From assembly GCF_024498355.1 (NCBI RefSeq), contig NZ_CP101833.1:2585001-2649000 (forward strand): a stretch of 64,000 nt of DNA, in the 5' to 3' direction. A program made the position numbers and the translations under genes. Positions 10,447 through 20,169 of the stretch are shown here, one piece after another (within the stretch, counting starts at the first letter, position 1; each line of letters opens with the position of its first letter). The notes under the pieces were generated by a model. It saw only the letters and a list, made by a program, of their open reading frames with translations. It did not search any database and was not told the origin of the DNA. The stretch is from Bacillus pumilus (GTDB lineage Bacteria; Bacillota; Bacilli; Bacillales; Bacillaceae).

Positions 10447-10770
10447 CTACATATGATGTTCAAGCGCTTCTTTTGTAATGCTTGAGTGAGATGCATGCCA
10501 TTTTACTTTTCCACCGCTAAAGACGAGTGCCTGGGGACTTTCGTGCTTTACCCCTGACTTTTCAGCCACATAGGCTGAAAGCTCTCTTGTGTTTTGAATT
10601 TGCAAGAAATAAGCAGGCACGTCTTCATGTGCAGACGCAAATGCTTCAAACTCATGAAAAGCAGCTTGGCTGATTGGACATGTCAAACTGTGCTTAAAAA
10701 AGACAAAGGTTCCGTCTTGATTCGTTAGTTGATCAAACTGTTCTTCTGTTTCGATGAGTTGCTTTGACAT
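10447..10770 (-). CDS. ytxJ: Monothiol bacilliredoxin YtxJ/BrxC
   Basis: 107 residues, thioredoxin fold. The single active cysteine is Cys31 in TCPIS, typical of the BrxC family that removes bacillithiol from S-bacillithiolated proteins. Third gene of ytxGHJ; 30 bp after ytxH. Expression is expected from the sigma-B and sigma-H promoters ahead of ytxG. Confidence 0.92.
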   Translation of the reverse strand: MSKQLIETEEQFDQLTNQDGTFVFFKHSLTCPISQAAFHEFEAFASAHEDVPAYFLQIQNTRELSAYVAEKSGVKHESPQALVFSGGKVKWHASHSSITKEALEHHM

Positions 10771-10800
10771 GATGTGCTCCTTCCTAACTTAAGCAGCGAG

Positions 10801-11271
10801 TTAGCCTTTAGTAGATTGTTCTACTTTTTCTTTGACATCTTTGATGCCGTCTTCAATTTCTGATTTTGCTTCTTGTGCTCTTACTTTTGCTTCGTCTGCT
10901 ACATCTGACGCTTCGCTCGCAAGATCATTTGCAGCATCTTCTGCTTCACTTTTCACTTGATTAGCTTTTCCAGCTGCACGCTCTTTTATGTCTTTCACTT
11001 TGTCTAAAATCTGGTTTGACTGCTCTGCCACCAGCTGAGACAATTCAGACGTTTTATCTTTCGCAATCGTCACATATTCAGTGCCTTTTTCCTTCGCATC
11101 TGTTGTGAGTCGATCTGTTTTATCTTTTAAAGCATTCGCTTGGGTGTTCAAATCATCGCGAAGCTCTTTCCCTGACTTTGGTGCTAAGAATAATGCTGTT
11201 GTTGCACCGACAATGCCACCAATAAGTGTTCCGATCAAAAAGTCTTTGCTATTGATTCCGTCTTTGCTCAT
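10801..11271 (-). CDS. ytxH: YtxH general stress protein
   Basis: 156 residues. A glycine-rich N-terminal membrane segment (about 10-28, IGTLIGGIVGATTALFLAP) is followed by a long, Lys/Glu/Ala-rich helical tail (30-156), typical of the YtxH family and reminiscent of LEA-like stress proteins. Molecular role unknown. AGGAGG precedes the ATG; it follows ytxG by 26 bp. Confidence 0.92.
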   Translation of the reverse strand: MSKDGINSKDFLIGTLIGGIVGATTALFLAPKSGKELRDDLNTQANALKDKTDRLTTDAKEKGTEYVTIAKDKTSELSQLVAEQSNQILDKVKDIKERAAGKANQVKSEAEDAANDLASEASDVADEAKVRAQEAKSEIEDGIKDVKEKVEQSTKG

Positions 11272-11297
11272 GATTATTCCTCCTATGCGAAAATGGT

Positions 11298-11717
11298 TTA
11301 TTTTTGGTGTTTACGTTGTTTCCATTTTTTATAAATTTCAAGTGCTGCGTTACTCCAGCTTACAACATCCGTCACTTTTTCTTGATTCCTTTCAACGGAA
11401 GAAGAAACTGCTCCAGCTGCCTGCTTTATGCTTGTATTAAATTGGTTGATCGAGCCGCCAATTCCCTGCACTGCATCCACAACTGTGTTGAGTTTTGCCG
11501 ATTTGTCTTGAATATCTTCAGCAAGCTGATTCGTCTTATGTAGCAACTGCGCTGTCTCTGTGGTGATGCCTTGCATCTGTCCTTCAAGACCTTCTAAAGT
11601 TGATGCGACATTCTTTAATGTCAGCTGTAAGGATTTTAATGTTTTAGACAAATAGATGACAAGAATGAGGAAAGCAATTGCGATCAGTGCAACGCTTAGA
11701 TAGAGAATAATAATCAT
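11298..11717 (-). CDS. ytxG: YtxG, DUF948 membrane-anchored stress protein
   Basis: 139 residues. One N-terminal transmembrane helix (about 3-24) followed by heptad-rich coiled coil (30-100), the DUF948 pattern. First gene of the ytxGHJ stress operon, with AAAGGAGG 7 nt upstream. Function unknown; co-regulation with general stress and early stationary phase is indicated by its promoters. Confidence 0.92.
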   Translation of the reverse strand: MIIILYLSVALIAIAFLILVIYLSKTLKSLQLTLKNVASTLEGLEGQMQGITTETAQLLHKTNQLAEDIQDKSAKLNTVVDAVQGIGGSINQFNTSIKQAAGAVSSSVERNQEKVTDVVSWSNAALEIYKKWKQRKHQK

Positions 11718-11752
11718 CTGATACCTCCTTTGTTGCGGGCATATTCAATTCA

Positions 11753-11778
11753 ATACCCTCTCGTTGTATCATTCAAAC
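11753..11778 (-). promoter_or_regulatory. Sigma-B promoter of ytxGHJ
   Basis: Minus-strand GTTTGA, 14 bp, GGGTAT: one change from the sigma-B consensus GTTTAA/GGGTAT, 36 bp before the ytxG ATG. Confidence 0.85.
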
Positions 11779-11806
11779 ATCGCCTAGAATGACCGATTGA
11801 TTAATA

Positions 11807-11831
11807 ATTCTACACTTATTCGCTAATTCCT
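11807..11831 (-). promoter_or_regulatory. Sigma-H promoter of ytxGHJ
   Basis: Minus-strand AGGAATT, 13 bp, AGAAT: matches the sigma-H pattern (RNAGGAWWT, N11-14, RNNGAATWW), upstream of the sigma-B promoter. The B. subtilis operon is likewise controlled by both factors. Confidence 0.7.
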
Positions 11832-11905
11832 GTCCACAGCGAATGAAAAAAAGCAGCACATCTTGACACATTTAGCCCCTTTGTCACATTTTATTCAACA
11901 TAAAA

Positions 11906-12126
11906 AAGTGCCGATTGAAACGGCACTTCAGATTGTTGACAAAGGACTAAAATGATATTGATTTTAGCCCTTTGTCTTCTTTTCAGCGTGTTTGAAAACC
12001 CTTGAAGTCTAGGAAGGACGAGTACCGGAGCAGAGCGAATTTGACATTCGTGAGCACCGGCACGCAGACCTGACAACGAATGCGAGGGTTTGTCTACACG
12101 CTGAAGTGCCGATTGAAACGGCACTT
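11906..12126 (+). repeat. Dispersed structured repeat, copy 1, with flanking duplicated terminator hairpins
   Basis: Element 11929-12103. It begins with a near-perfect 16-bp stem (GACAAAGGACTAAAAT / ATTTTAGCCCTTTGTC, 11938-11976) and continues into a core bounded by TTCAGCGTG (11982-11990) and CACGCTGAA (12097-12105). A 23-bp hairpin, AAGTGCCGATTG-AAACGGCACTT, is repeated exactly at 11906-11928 and 12104-12126. Both copies read as murC terminators on the minus strand, the far one with a T-run. No coding potential beyond shadow frames. Two related copies lie at about 20.17 and 57.55 kb. Confidence 0.85.
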
Positions 12127-12142
12127 TTACGATCATTTACAT

Positions 12143-13441
12143 TTATACAGCAACTTTCTCATAAGCACGTAAATATTTTTGAATATCTCCGGCTCCCATA
12201 AAGATCAAAATCGCATCCTCGTGCGCTTTCAACACAGATGTCTCGTCTTCATCAATCAACTGAGCTTGCGGAATTTTTCCACGTAAATCTTCGATGCTTA
12301 GTTTTCCAATGTTTTCACGAGCTGAACCAAAGATATCGCAAAGATACACATAATCAGCTTTCTTTAGGCTATCAGCGAATTCAGTTAAGAATTGCTGTGT
12401 CCGTGTGAAGGTATGCGGCTGGAAAACAGCGACAATATCACGTTCTGGATATTTTTGACGGGCCGCTTCAATGGTAACCTCAATTTCAGTTGGGTGATGT
12501 GCATAGTCGTCAATTAAGACTTGCTCACCTACTGTTTTTTCATTAAAGCGTCGTTTCACACCGCCAAATGTTGTTAATGCACCCTTGATCAAATCTACAT
12601 CAATGGCTTCATAATGACATAAAGCAATCACTGCTAACGAGTTGAGGACATTATGATTTCCATATGCAGGAATATAGAAGGTATCATAAAACGTATTGCG
12701 AACAAATACATCAAATGTGGTGCCTTCCGTATTTTTCACAACATTACGTGCTTGGAAATCATTTTCTTCATTGAATCCGTAGTACACAACAGGTACTTTC
12801 GCTTGAATCTTGAGCAGATGTTCATCGTCTCCGCAAGCGATAATGGCTTTTTTCACTTGAAGCGCCATGTTTTGAAACGCATCAAACACGTCATCAATGT
12901 CCGAGAAATAATCAGGGTGATCAAAATCGATATTGGTCATGATCGCATAGTCTGGATGATAGCTGAGGAAGTGTCTGCGGTATTCGCATGCTTCAAATAC
13001 AAAATACTCGCTGTTTTCTTTCCCCATTCCAGATCCATCACCGATTAAGTACGAAGTTGGCTTTGCTGATTGCATCACATGGGCAAGCAGTCCTGTTGTG
13101 GATGTTTTGCCATGAGCACCAGTAATCGCAACGTTTGTGAATGAATCCATGTATTCTCCAAGGAATTTATGGTAACGAATCACAGGAATCCCTTCAGAAA
13201 GGGCACGTTCAATCTCAGGGTGTGTATCAGGAAATGCATTTCCTGCAATGACCGTCATCCCCGGCTGAATATTATCTGGGTCAAATGGAAGAATTTTAAT
13301 GTTTCTTTCTTCTAATGCTTTTTGTGTAAAGATGTGCTTTTCGATATCCGATCCTTGGACAGTATACCCAGTATCATGAAGAATTTGGGCCAGTGGACTC
13401 ATACCTGTCCCTTTTATTCCAACAAAATGATAAACAGTCAT
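12143..13441 (-). CDS. murC: UDP-N-acetylmuramate-L-alanine ligase
   Basis: 432 residues, full length. It adds L-alanine to UDP-MurNAc in the cytoplasmic phase of peptidoglycan synthesis. The N-terminal nucleotide-sugar motif [12 protein letters not shown] is at 8-19, the ATP P-loop [10 protein letters not shown] near 107-116, and the Mur-ligase C-terminal domain follows ([10 protein letters not shown] near 315). Monocistronic, ending at the hairpin duplicated around repeat copy 1. The 300 bp before it hold no gene; a weak promoter is likely there. Confidence 0.96.
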   Translation of the reverse strand: MTVYHFVGIKGTGMSPLAQILHDTGYTVQGSDIEKHIFTQKALEERNIKILPFDPDNIQPGMTVIAGNAFPDTHPEIERALSEGIPVIRYHKFLGEYMDSFTNVAITGAHGKTSTTGLLAHVMQSAKPTSYLIGDGSGMGKENSEYFVFEACEYRRHFLSYHPDYAIMTNIDFDHPDYFSDIDDVFDAFQNMALQVKKAIIACGDDEHLLKIQAKVPVVYYGFNEENDFQARNVVKNTEGTTFDVFVRNTFYDTFYIPAYGNHNVLNSLAVIALCHYEAIDVDLIKGALTTFGGVKRRFNEKTVGEQVLIDDYAHHPTEIEVTIEAARQKYPERDIVAVFQPHTFTRTQQFLTEFADSLKKADYVYLCDIFGSARENIGKLSIEDLRGKIPQAQLIDEDETSVLKAHEDAILIFMGAGDIQKYLRAYEKVAV

Positions 13442-13744
13442 AATTGTACCTCCAACAAACGTCTATCTGACTTACAGTATATGACGCTCATTTCAATTTG
13501 CAACTTGTGATTTTCATCTCTAGCGGATCACAGATCGCAGCTCCAAATAAAGATTTTTTCCGATCTTCCTATTCTAATCAATATTAACTACGATTAGTAT
13601 CCGACAACTTTCCCATTTCTAACACCTGTTTCAGCTCATTTTACATAAAAAGAGTTCAGACAGGCACGCAAAAAGTGTCCAATTACAAAATTGCACCTAT
13701 GTGCTATCATACCATGTTTATCAAAAAAATGAAGTGGTTTTTGT

Positions 13745-16501
13745 TTAGATCAATTGTTCTAGATCACTGAGTGTCATGAGGACTTCTCTTGGTTTACTGC
13801 CTTTCGCACCAGAGATCATGCCTTCACGTTCCATCATGTCAATCAATCTGGCTGCACGATTGTAGCCAATTCTAAATCTTCTTTGCAAACTGGATGTACT
13901 TGCACTATTTTGCTCGATTGCAAATCGGCAGGCATCCATAAACAATTCGTCTTCGTCTGTAATCGCAGAGCCTTGAAGCATCAATTCCTCCTGTTCGAAA
14001 AGAAACACAGGCTTGCGTTGTTTCCTCACATGTGCCACCACTTGATCGATCTCGCGGTCTGATACAAAGTTCCCTTGCAGCCTTGTCGGCTTGCCAGAGC
14101 CATTTTCTAAAAAGAGCATGTCTCCTTTTCCGAGAAGCTTTTCTGCACCTGCCATGTCAATAATGGTTCTAGAATCTACCTGGCTTGAGACAGAGAAAGC
14201 AATTCTTGTTGGGATATTGGCTTTAATGAGACCTGTGATGACATCAACGGATGGTCTTTGAGTCGCAATCAGTAAGTGAATACCACACGCTCTAGCTTTT
14301 TGTGCAATCCGGCAAATGCTTTCTTCGACTTCATTTGGTGCGACCATCATTAAATCAGCCAGCTCATCGATGACAACGACGAGATACGGAAGTTTTTCAC
14401 CCATTTGCTTTTCTTTCACAAGCTCATTGAATCGTTTAATTTCTCTCACACCAGAGTGAGCAAACAGTTCATAGCGTCTTTCCATTTCATCGACTACCCA
14501 TTTCAGGGCAGCTGTCGCTGTCTTGGCATCGGTAATGACAGGACTCACGAGATGTGGAATGTGATTATACGGCGCTAATTCAACCATTTTAGGGTCGATT
14601 AGGAGCATTTTCACTTCATCTGGTGAGGCTTTAAACATCAAGCTTACTAAAATGGTATTAATGCAGACACTTTTTCCTGAACCTGTTGCTCCAGCAATTA
14701 AGCCGTGCGGCATTTTTTGCAGATCAACCACGACGGGCTGACCTGATATATCTAATCCGAGCGCTGCCGTTAAAGGAGATGGATTGTCTCTAAATGCACT
14801 GCTTCTGATCATTTCTCTTAAGAACACCATTTTACTGTGCAGGTTCGGCACTTCAATTCCGATCGTGTTCTTTCCTGGGATTGGTGCTTCGATTCGAATA
14901 TCCTTTGCAGACAAACTGAGTTTAATATCATCTGACAGGTTCGTGATTTTGTTCACTTTCACACCTGGTTCAGGATGTACTTCAAATCTTGTGACAGAAG
15001 GTCCCTGCGTGACATGGACCACACTTGCTCTTACATTGAAATTTTTAAGCGTTGCATTGAGCAGCTCTGCCCGCTCTTTCACCCATGTCCCGTCCTCTTC
15101 TTTTTGAGCTGGAGGTACGTCTAGAAGGGCTAAGCTCGGAAAAACATATCCTTGTGCATCCGACGTTTTCTTCTGTCCTTGCACGCGCTGGTCACTTTTT
15201 AACATCATGACGTTAAAAGGAACCGTTGAGGTTTGACCGTTTGAACCCTTCGGCTGCGGAGATGTCTGTTTTGTTTCTTCTCGCTTCACTTCAAGCGTTT
15301 GTTCTTGCTGCTCTGTCTGATCCATGAAGGTTTCTGCTGGCCCAGAGGCAGTCCGTTCATCCGTTACTGTTTCTCGTTCGAATGGCATGACTTGATCATC
15401 TATGATTTCAGGTTCTTCCATAGATTGATCATCTTGCAGTTCATGTTTGATCACTTGCTCAGCTTCTTCAAATCCTGCTGCTGGCACTTCTTCTTGTCTT
15501 TCTTCTATCGAAGCGACCTCTATTTTCTCCATATCTTCCGCTGTGATGTCTTCTGTCACCGTCACTTCTTCTGCTGGGCTATCTATTTCCATTTCAATTG
15601 CTGGTTGTGAGTCTTCAGCTTTTTCAAATGTCCATCTGTCTATTTCTTCAGCATGATCTTCAACCTGATTCATCGGCTCGTCTTTTCTTTCTTCTTGTTC
15701 GCCGGAGACGACCTGTTCCGGCTCAGGCTCTACCGGATCGTCTTGGAATGCTGGGGCTTGCTGCTTATGTAAAACAGCTTCGTTATGATCTTCAGGCTGT
15801 GAAAAGGCTTGATCCTTTTCCTCTGCTTGGATAAAAGATTCGTCATTTAAGCGCTCCATCGTCGACTGAACGTGATCCTGATAGGCGAGTTCCTCTTGCA
15901 AAGTAAGAGGCGTCGCGGCTGTTTGCATATCCGCTTTCTCTTCTGCAGGAGCTGAAGCAGCTTCTTCCATACGATTTTCTTTCCGTATAGACGGGATGTT
16001 CATTTGCTGTCTCACATTCCGTTCACGCTCTGCCTCTTCTGATAACAGTGTAACACGCTGTGCAGTTTCTTCTGTGGCCTTCATTTGAACAGAGGGTGCT
16101 TCTTCTTTGCCTTCTTTTCGTTTTGGACGCATATCCTGATGATAGCCATAGATCGGCGAAGGGATTTGCTCTGTTTTGAATGGCTTTTTATTTATATCAG
16201 GCTGCAACGTTTGTTTAGGCTGATAGGTCGGCTGCTTTACCTTTGGCTGGCTGGGTCTCGCGCGCCTTCTCTCCTGCTGCTTCACTCCGTCACGAGCGGG
16301 TTCATCTGGAACGAGTGGAAAGCGGAAGTTGCCTTTCGGATATTCATAATAGACTTTCGTATCTTCAACTTTTTTATATTCTTTATGCTGTTCAAAAGCT
16401 GACTGCTTTGGCGCATCCGGACCTTCTACCGGTCTCTCAGCTTTTTCTTCTTTCTTTTCTTCTCCTAAAAACACACTGAAAAATTTATCTATCCAACTCA
16501 T
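13745..16501 (-). CDS. sftA: Soluble FtsK/SpoIIIE-family DNA translocase SftA
   Basis: 918 residues. Residues 1 to about 430 are acidic, low-complexity and predicted disordered, with no transmembrane helix, which separates SftA (YtpT) from membrane-bound SpoIIIE. The motor follows: Walker A GATGSGKSVCIN near 605, Walker B-like VVVIDELADLM near 695, and a C-terminal winged-helix gamma domain (RRFRIGYNRAARLIDMMERE) that reads chromosome-orienting sequences. It clears DNA from the closing septum. The disordered region is shorter than in B. subtilis (952 total). RBS and ATG are clear. Confidence 0.95.
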   Translation of the reverse strand: MSWIDKFFSVFLGEEKKEEKAERPVEGPDAPKQSAFEQHKEYKKVEDTKVYYEYPKGNFRFPLVPDEPARDGVKQQERRRARPSQPKVKQPTYQPKQTLQPDINKKPFKTEQIPSPIYGYHQDMRPKRKEGKEEAPSVQMKATEETAQRVTLLSEEAERERNVRQQMNIPSIRKENRMEEAASAPAEEKADMQTAATPLTLQEELAYQDHVQSTMERLNDESFIQAEEKDQAFSQPEDHNEAVLHKQQAPAFQDDPVEPEPEQVVSGEQEERKDEPMNQVEDHAEEIDRWTFEKAEDSQPAIEMEIDSPAEEVTVTEDITAEDMEKIEVASIEERQEEVPAAGFEEAEQVIKHELQDDQSMEEPEIIDDQVMPFERETVTDERTASGPAETFMDQTEQQEQTLEVKREETKQTSPQPKGSNGQTSTVPFNVMMLKSDQRVQGQKKTSDAQGYVFPSLALLDVPPAQKEEDGTWVKERAELLNATLKNFNVRASVVHVTQGPSVTRFEVHPEPGVKVNKITNLSDDIKLSLSAKDIRIEAPIPGKNTIGIEVPNLHSKMVFLREMIRSSAFRDNPSPLTAALGLDISGQPVVVDLQKMPHGLIAGATGSGKSVCINTILVSLMFKASPDEVKMLLIDPKMVELAPYNHIPHLVSPVITDAKTATAALKWVVDEMERRYELFAHSGVREIKRFNELVKEKQMGEKLPYLVVVIDELADLMMVAPNEVEESICRIAQKARACGIHLLIATQRPSVDVITGLIKANIPTRIAFSVSSQVDSRTIIDMAGAEKLLGKGDMLFLENGSGKPTRLQGNFVSDREIDQVVAHVRKQRKPVFLFEQEELMLQGSAITDEDELFMDACRFAIEQNSASTSSLQRRFRIGYNRAARLIDMMEREGMISGAKGSKPREVLMTLSDLEQLI

Positions 16502-16624
16502 CGTTTATCACTCACTTTAACTCCCCTTACGTTTTCTTGGGCGATTTTTAGTATACCACTGCTTTTTCATGCAGAAAAGCGAGAAAAGTGCCGCTTTTGC
16601 TGTTCATGCTGTATGTAGATGAAA

Positions 16625-16656
16625 AAAAGTCACTAAGTACGTACTTAGTGACTTTT
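16625..16656 (-). terminator. 32-bp perfect palindrome, terminator of ytpR
   Basis: AAAAGTCACTAAGTAC is followed immediately by its exact reverse complement, with a T-run on the minus strand. It is the only terminator-like structure after ytpR. The arms have no spacer, so an RNA hairpin must open its own centre (GTAC) as loop. Confidence 0.8.
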
Positions 16657-16699
16657 CGTATAACACATTCTTCGCTCATATGTGCCCGTTTATGGGAGG

Positions 16700-17305
16700 T
16701 TAGGCTTCAAAGGGTTCGCCAGCTTGGTGGGTACCTTCTAGAACAAGGATCCCTTTTTCAGCAGGCGCATCTGGAAGATCTAATTCTTTTGCAGAACAAA
16801 TCATTCCGCTTGATGGTACACCTCTTAGTTCAGCATCTTTGATGATCAAGCCGCTTGGCATCACTGCGCCGACCTTGGCAACAACGACATATTGACCTTG
16901 ATCGACGTTTGGTGCACCGCACACGATTTGTAATGTTTCTTCGCCAACATCTACTTGGCAAATGTTTAATTTATCTGCATTCGGATGCTTTTCCTTTTCC
17001 TTCACATAGCCGACAACAAATTTTGGTGATAGATCGACAGTCAACGTTTCACTGACACCGTTGCGGTTTAAAATTTCATTGATATCTTGAACAAGCGTTT
17101 CAGAAAGCGGTACAGATCCGTTTTCTTCAATTTTCATGTAAGTGGATGCGTTGAAGATATTAAAGCCTGTTGTTTTTTTTGTGTCTTGATTGAAGATTCT
17201 CACGACATCTCCAATCGTTTCATGACCTACTTCTTCTCTTGTCACATCTTTTAATGAAATAAGAAGTGTGTCGCCTACACCTTCTGCATTATAAAAAGCA
17301 TTCAT
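16700..17305 (-). CDS. ytpR: YtpR, EMAP/tRNA-binding-domain protein
   Basis: 201 residues. The C-terminal half (about 90-195; [33 protein letters not shown]) is the OB-fold tRNA-binding domain also found at the N-terminus of PheT. The N-terminal half is a DUF4479-type module. It probably binds RNA; the target is unknown. It follows ytpQ by 19 bp, so ytpP-ytpQ-ytpR is a likely operon. Confidence 0.93.
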   Translation of the reverse strand: MNAFYNAEGVGDTLLISLKDVTREEVGHETIGDVVRIFNQDTKKTTGFNIFNASTYMKIEENGSVPLSETLVQDINEILNRNGVSETLTVDLSPKFVVGYVKEKEKHPNADKLNICQVDVGEETLQIVCGAPNVDQGQYVVVAKVGAVMPSGLIIKDAELRGVPSSGMICSAKELDLPDAPAEKGILVLEGTHQAGEPFEA

Positions 17306-17324
17306 TCTTCAAAATTCCCTTCTA

Positions 17325-18134
17325 CTACTGTTTTGGTCTGCTTTTCGCAAGAATAAAGATCGGTTCGAGCTTGCCCTCATCATATAAAAATGACAATGCG
17401 GTAATTGGAACCGTGCCGCTGGCGAAGAAGCTCATCGACATTTGCCCTAAAATATCATAGCCTGAATCATTGCGAACATCTGCAATGATGAATACATCTT
17501 GATGGGGAACAGAAATGGCCATCTGTCCCTCTATTTTTTGCGCGTATTCTTGTAAAATCGATTCATTTAAAAGTCTGCTGGCATCATATCCGTCATTGGC
17601 ACGGAAGAAATAAAACCGATTGCCTGCGACTTCATCCATTTTCACCACGGTTTCAAGTGAGCGGACGTTAAAGCTTGCGGTTTCCCTGATTCGCTCTTTT
17701 GTCCAGTTTTCCTTTTGAAGCATCTTCTCATCAATTAATCTGTAGGTGCTTCCAAGGTCAAGCGCATAGTAGATTCTTGTTTCAGCTGTATGCTCATCAA
17801 AAACGAGCGGAATCTCGTCACTTGATGTCTCTGGAAAGGAAGTCGAACGAATAACCGGATAGATTTGCTTTTCTTTACCTGATATGTGCTGCGCTTCGCC
17901 TTTCATTGCGCTTAGTGCCTCTTTCACATAGTAAACGATCTCATCCAGTGTTTCATCAGGCTTTACTTCCCACTTCGCAATAATTGGCGGAAGCTCAAGC
18001 GTGATGCCTTTACCTGTTTGTTTATCTTCAATACGAAGCGTATCTTTTTCCCGGTCAAACTGGTGTGACCAGCTGTCACTCGTCAGACGGCTTTTCAATT
18101 GATTGGCAAGCTGTCTTGATGTCATTTTTGCCAT
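17325..18134 (-). CDS. ytpQ: YtpQ, DUF1444 protein
   Basis: 269 residues, soluble. DUF1444 family, characterised only by conservation in Bacillales and its fixed place between ytpP and ytpR. No catalytic motif recognised. AAGGAG lies 10 nt before the ATG. Function unknown. Confidence 0.9.
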   Translation of the reverse strand: MAKMTSRQLANQLKSRLTSDSWSHQFDREKDTLRIEDKQTGKGITLELPPIIAKWEVKPDETLDEIVYYVKEALSAMKGEAQHISGKEKQIYPVIRSTSFPETSSDEIPLVFDEHTAETRIYYALDLGSTYRLIDEKMLQKENWTKERIRETASFNVRSLETVVKMDEVAGNRFYFFRANDGYDASRLLNESILQEYAQKIEGQMAISVPHQDVFIIADVRNDSGYDILGQMSMSFFASGTVPITALSFLYDEGKLEPIFILAKSRPKQ

Positions 18135-18153
18135 AGTTAAGACTCTCCTTTCG

Positions 18154-18474
18154 TTATTTAGAAAGAGAATCTGTTAAAAATGCTTCAATCTCTTCCTTTG
18201 TCTTACGATCTTTGCTGACAAAGCGGTTGATCTCTTGTCCGTTTTTAAAGACTAAAAAGCTTGGAATGCCGTAAATTTCCCACTCTGCACAAGTGTCAAT
18301 GAACTGATCTCTATCGACATAGAAGTATTCAAATTCTGGGTAGTTTGCTTCAAGCTCTGGTAAGAATGGTTCAATAAATGTACAGTCCGGGCACCAGTCA
18401 GCTGAGAATAGTAATACCGTTAAGTCTTGTTGAATTACTTTTTGTAATTCTTCGTTTGATTCAATTTTTTTCAT
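18154..18474 (-). CDS. ytpP: Thioredoxin-like protein YtpP
   Basis: 106 residues, thioredoxin fold with active site SADWCPDC (Cys28, Cys31) and the cis-Pro loop YGIPSFLVF near 73-81. Presumed cytoplasmic disulfide reductase; low-molecular-weight-thiol roles have been discussed for relatives. GGAGG is 8 nt before the ATG. Its first 14 bp overlap the 3' end of the preceding PfoR-like gene, implying translational coupling. Confidence 0.93.
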   Translation of the reverse strand: MKKIESNEELQKVIQQDLTVLLFSADWCPDCTFIEPFLPELEANYPEFEYFYVDRDQFIDTCAEWEIYGIPSFLVFKNGQEINRFVSKDRKTKEEIEAFLTDSLSK

Positions 18475-19489
18475 GTTTCATTCCTCCAGTTTGTATGGTT
18501 AAATCTCCGAATTGTATATAGCCTTTCTTTCTCATCCATTCTGATACTACCAAACTAATCACTGCCGGGCCAACGATATGCAAGAGAGCAATCGCGAGTA
18601 GTACGGATGGATGAAACCCCATGACTGTGAGCGTCATCAGTTGTCCAACAAGACCGCTCGTTCCCATTCCTGCTCCTGCCGCATTATTGACCATCCCAAA
18701 GCCAATAATACCAATTGGTGCAAGAATAAGGCCCGCAATCGTCGGCGGAATGAGGATGAGGGGGTTTTTCACAATATTAGGCAGCTGCAGTTTTGACGTC
18801 CCAATGCCGACAGCGGCAAGACCGCCAAAGCGGTTTTCTCTAAAGCCTGCAGCGGCAAAGCCGACCATTTGAGCGCAGCAGCCGATCGTTGCAGCACCGG
18901 CCGCTGTCCCGCTTAAATCAAGCATCAGCGCAAGCGCAGCACTTGAGATCGGTGAGCTGAGCGCAAGTCCAACAATGGTTGCCACAAGCATACCCATGAT
19001 CAGCGGACTTTGATCTGTTCCCCACATGATGAGCCTGCCTAGCCCTGTCATCATACCTTCAATCCCAGGGCCGATCAAAGCGGCGGTGAAAAAGCCCGTC
19101 ATAATGGTGACAAGCGGTGTTAAGATAATATCAATTCTTGTCTCTCCACTGACAAGTTTGCCGATTTCCACACCAATTAATGCTGCGACAAAGCTTCCGG
19201 CAGGTCCTCCAAGCTCTGCTCCTGCGGCACCTGAGACCACACTCGCAAAAATGATCAGAGGAGATGCATTTAAGCGATACGCAACCGCTACGCCGATCGC
19301 CGGTCCCATGAGCCCCATGGCCAGCGTTCCCATTTTGATGATGAGTGGAAGTGATAACAGGCCGCCTGCTGTTTTTAAGATCAGCCCTACCACTAATGTT
19401 GCAAATAGACCTAAAGCCATATAAGAGAGTGCATCAATGAAATACACCTTTGGCGAAAGGGAAATGCCCTTTCTTTTCAAATAAGTCAT
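18461..19489 (-). CDS. PfoR-like membrane protein (PTS EIIC type 2 regulatory domain)
   Basis: 342 residues, almost entirely hydrophobic, with about 8-10 predicted membrane segments rich in Gly/Ala ([20 protein letters not shown]). It matches the EIIC-like PfoR family, named from a Clostridium perfringens perfringolysin regulator, which lacks the phosphorylated IIA/IIB domains. Transport or regulation is unproven. To my knowledge B. subtilis has no gene here between ytoQ and ytpP. Start ambiguous: TTG 19492 or ATG 19489 behind AGGAAG; ATG chosen. Confidence 0.8.
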   Translation of the reverse strand: MTYLKRKGISLSPKVYFIDALSYMALGLFATLVVGLILKTAGGLLSLPLIIKMGTLAMGLMGPAIGVAVAYRLNASPLIIFASVVSGAAGAELGGPAGSFVAALIGVEIGKLVSGETRIDIILTPLVTIMTGFFTAALIGPGIEGMMTGLGRLIMWGTDQSPLIMGMLVATIVGLALSSPISSAALALMLDLSGTAAGAATIGCCAQMVGFAAAGFRENRFGGLAAVGIGTSKLQLPNIVKNPLILIPPTIAGLILAPIGIIGFGMVNNAAGAGMGTSGLVGQLMTLTVMGFHPSVLLAIALLHIVGPAVISLVVSEWMRKKGYIQFGDLTIQTGGMKHEKN

Positions 19490-19689
19490 CAACGTCGTCT
19501 TCCTGCTTTCTCATAGGAAAGACGAAGAGGCCTGTCCTTCCCATTATATGTAGTCTTCTTACGATGAAAAATAGTCTCTACCATGAATATCATAATCATA
19601 TTTTTTTTGCTTTATCAAGCACTTCTTGTGTAACATGAAAAGAAACAGGACAAACCTTTACTAAGTTTGTGCACAAGGAGGAGATTGTT

Positions 19690-20136
19690 ATGCAATTAAC
19701 CATCTATTTAGCTGGAGAAATTCATAGCCAGTGGCGTGATGAAATCAAGGAGAAAAGCCAATCTTTGAAGTTACCTGTAACATTTGTTGGCCCAATGGAG
19801 AATCATGACCGATCAGATCACATTGGTGAAGACATTTTAGGCGAACAGCCGAATGCCATTTTAAAAGACGATGCTGCTTCTGATTTGAACAATTTCCGTA
19901 CCGAGATTTTATTGACCAAAGCAGATGTTGTCATTGCCCGCTTTGGTGAGAAATATAAACAATGGAACACTGCAATGGATGCATCTTCTGCCATCGCCAA
20001 AGGAAAACCTCTTATTTTGATCCGTCCAAAAGAGCTGCACCATCCATTAAAGGAACTATCAAACAAAGCAAATATCACTGTGGAAACAGTGAATCAAGCG
20101 ATCAAGGCGTTATCTTACGTGTTTGAACAGCAATAA
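19690..20136 (+). CDS. ytoQ: YtoQ family protein
   Basis: 148 residues. YtoQ family, with a nucleoside 2-deoxyribosyltransferase-like pattern (AGEIHSQWRDE near 8-18; TKADVVIARFGEKYKQWNTA near 77-96). Catalysis untested. A 7-codon longer frame exists, but AAGGAGGAG sits 7 nt before the ATG at 19690, which gives the usual family N-terminus. Its terminator hairpin (20143-20169) runs directly into repeat copy 2. Confidence 0.9.
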   Translation: MQLTIYLAGEIHSQWRDEIKEKSQSLKLPVTFVGPMENHDRSDHIGEDILGEQPNAILKDDAASDLNNFRTEILLTKADVVIARFGEKYKQWNTAMDASSAIAKGKPLILIRPKELHHPLKELSNKANITVETVNQAIKALSYVFEQQ

Positions 20137-20142
20137 GAAAGA

Positions 20143-20169
20143 AGGCTGCCCTCATTGAAGAGGCAGCCT
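20143..20169 (+). terminator. ytoQ terminator stem, abutted by the repeat
   Basis: AGGCTGCC ... GGCAGCCT hairpin 6 bp after the ytoQ stop. Instead of a T-run it continues straight into the inverted end of repeat copy 2. Confidence 0.6.

Noticed and set aside
11891..12136. 81-codon minus-strand frame
   Set aside because: It lies inside repeat copy 1 and its duplicated flanks; the similar frame at 57379-57681 in copy 3 is a shadow of the same repeat and diverges at the deletion.
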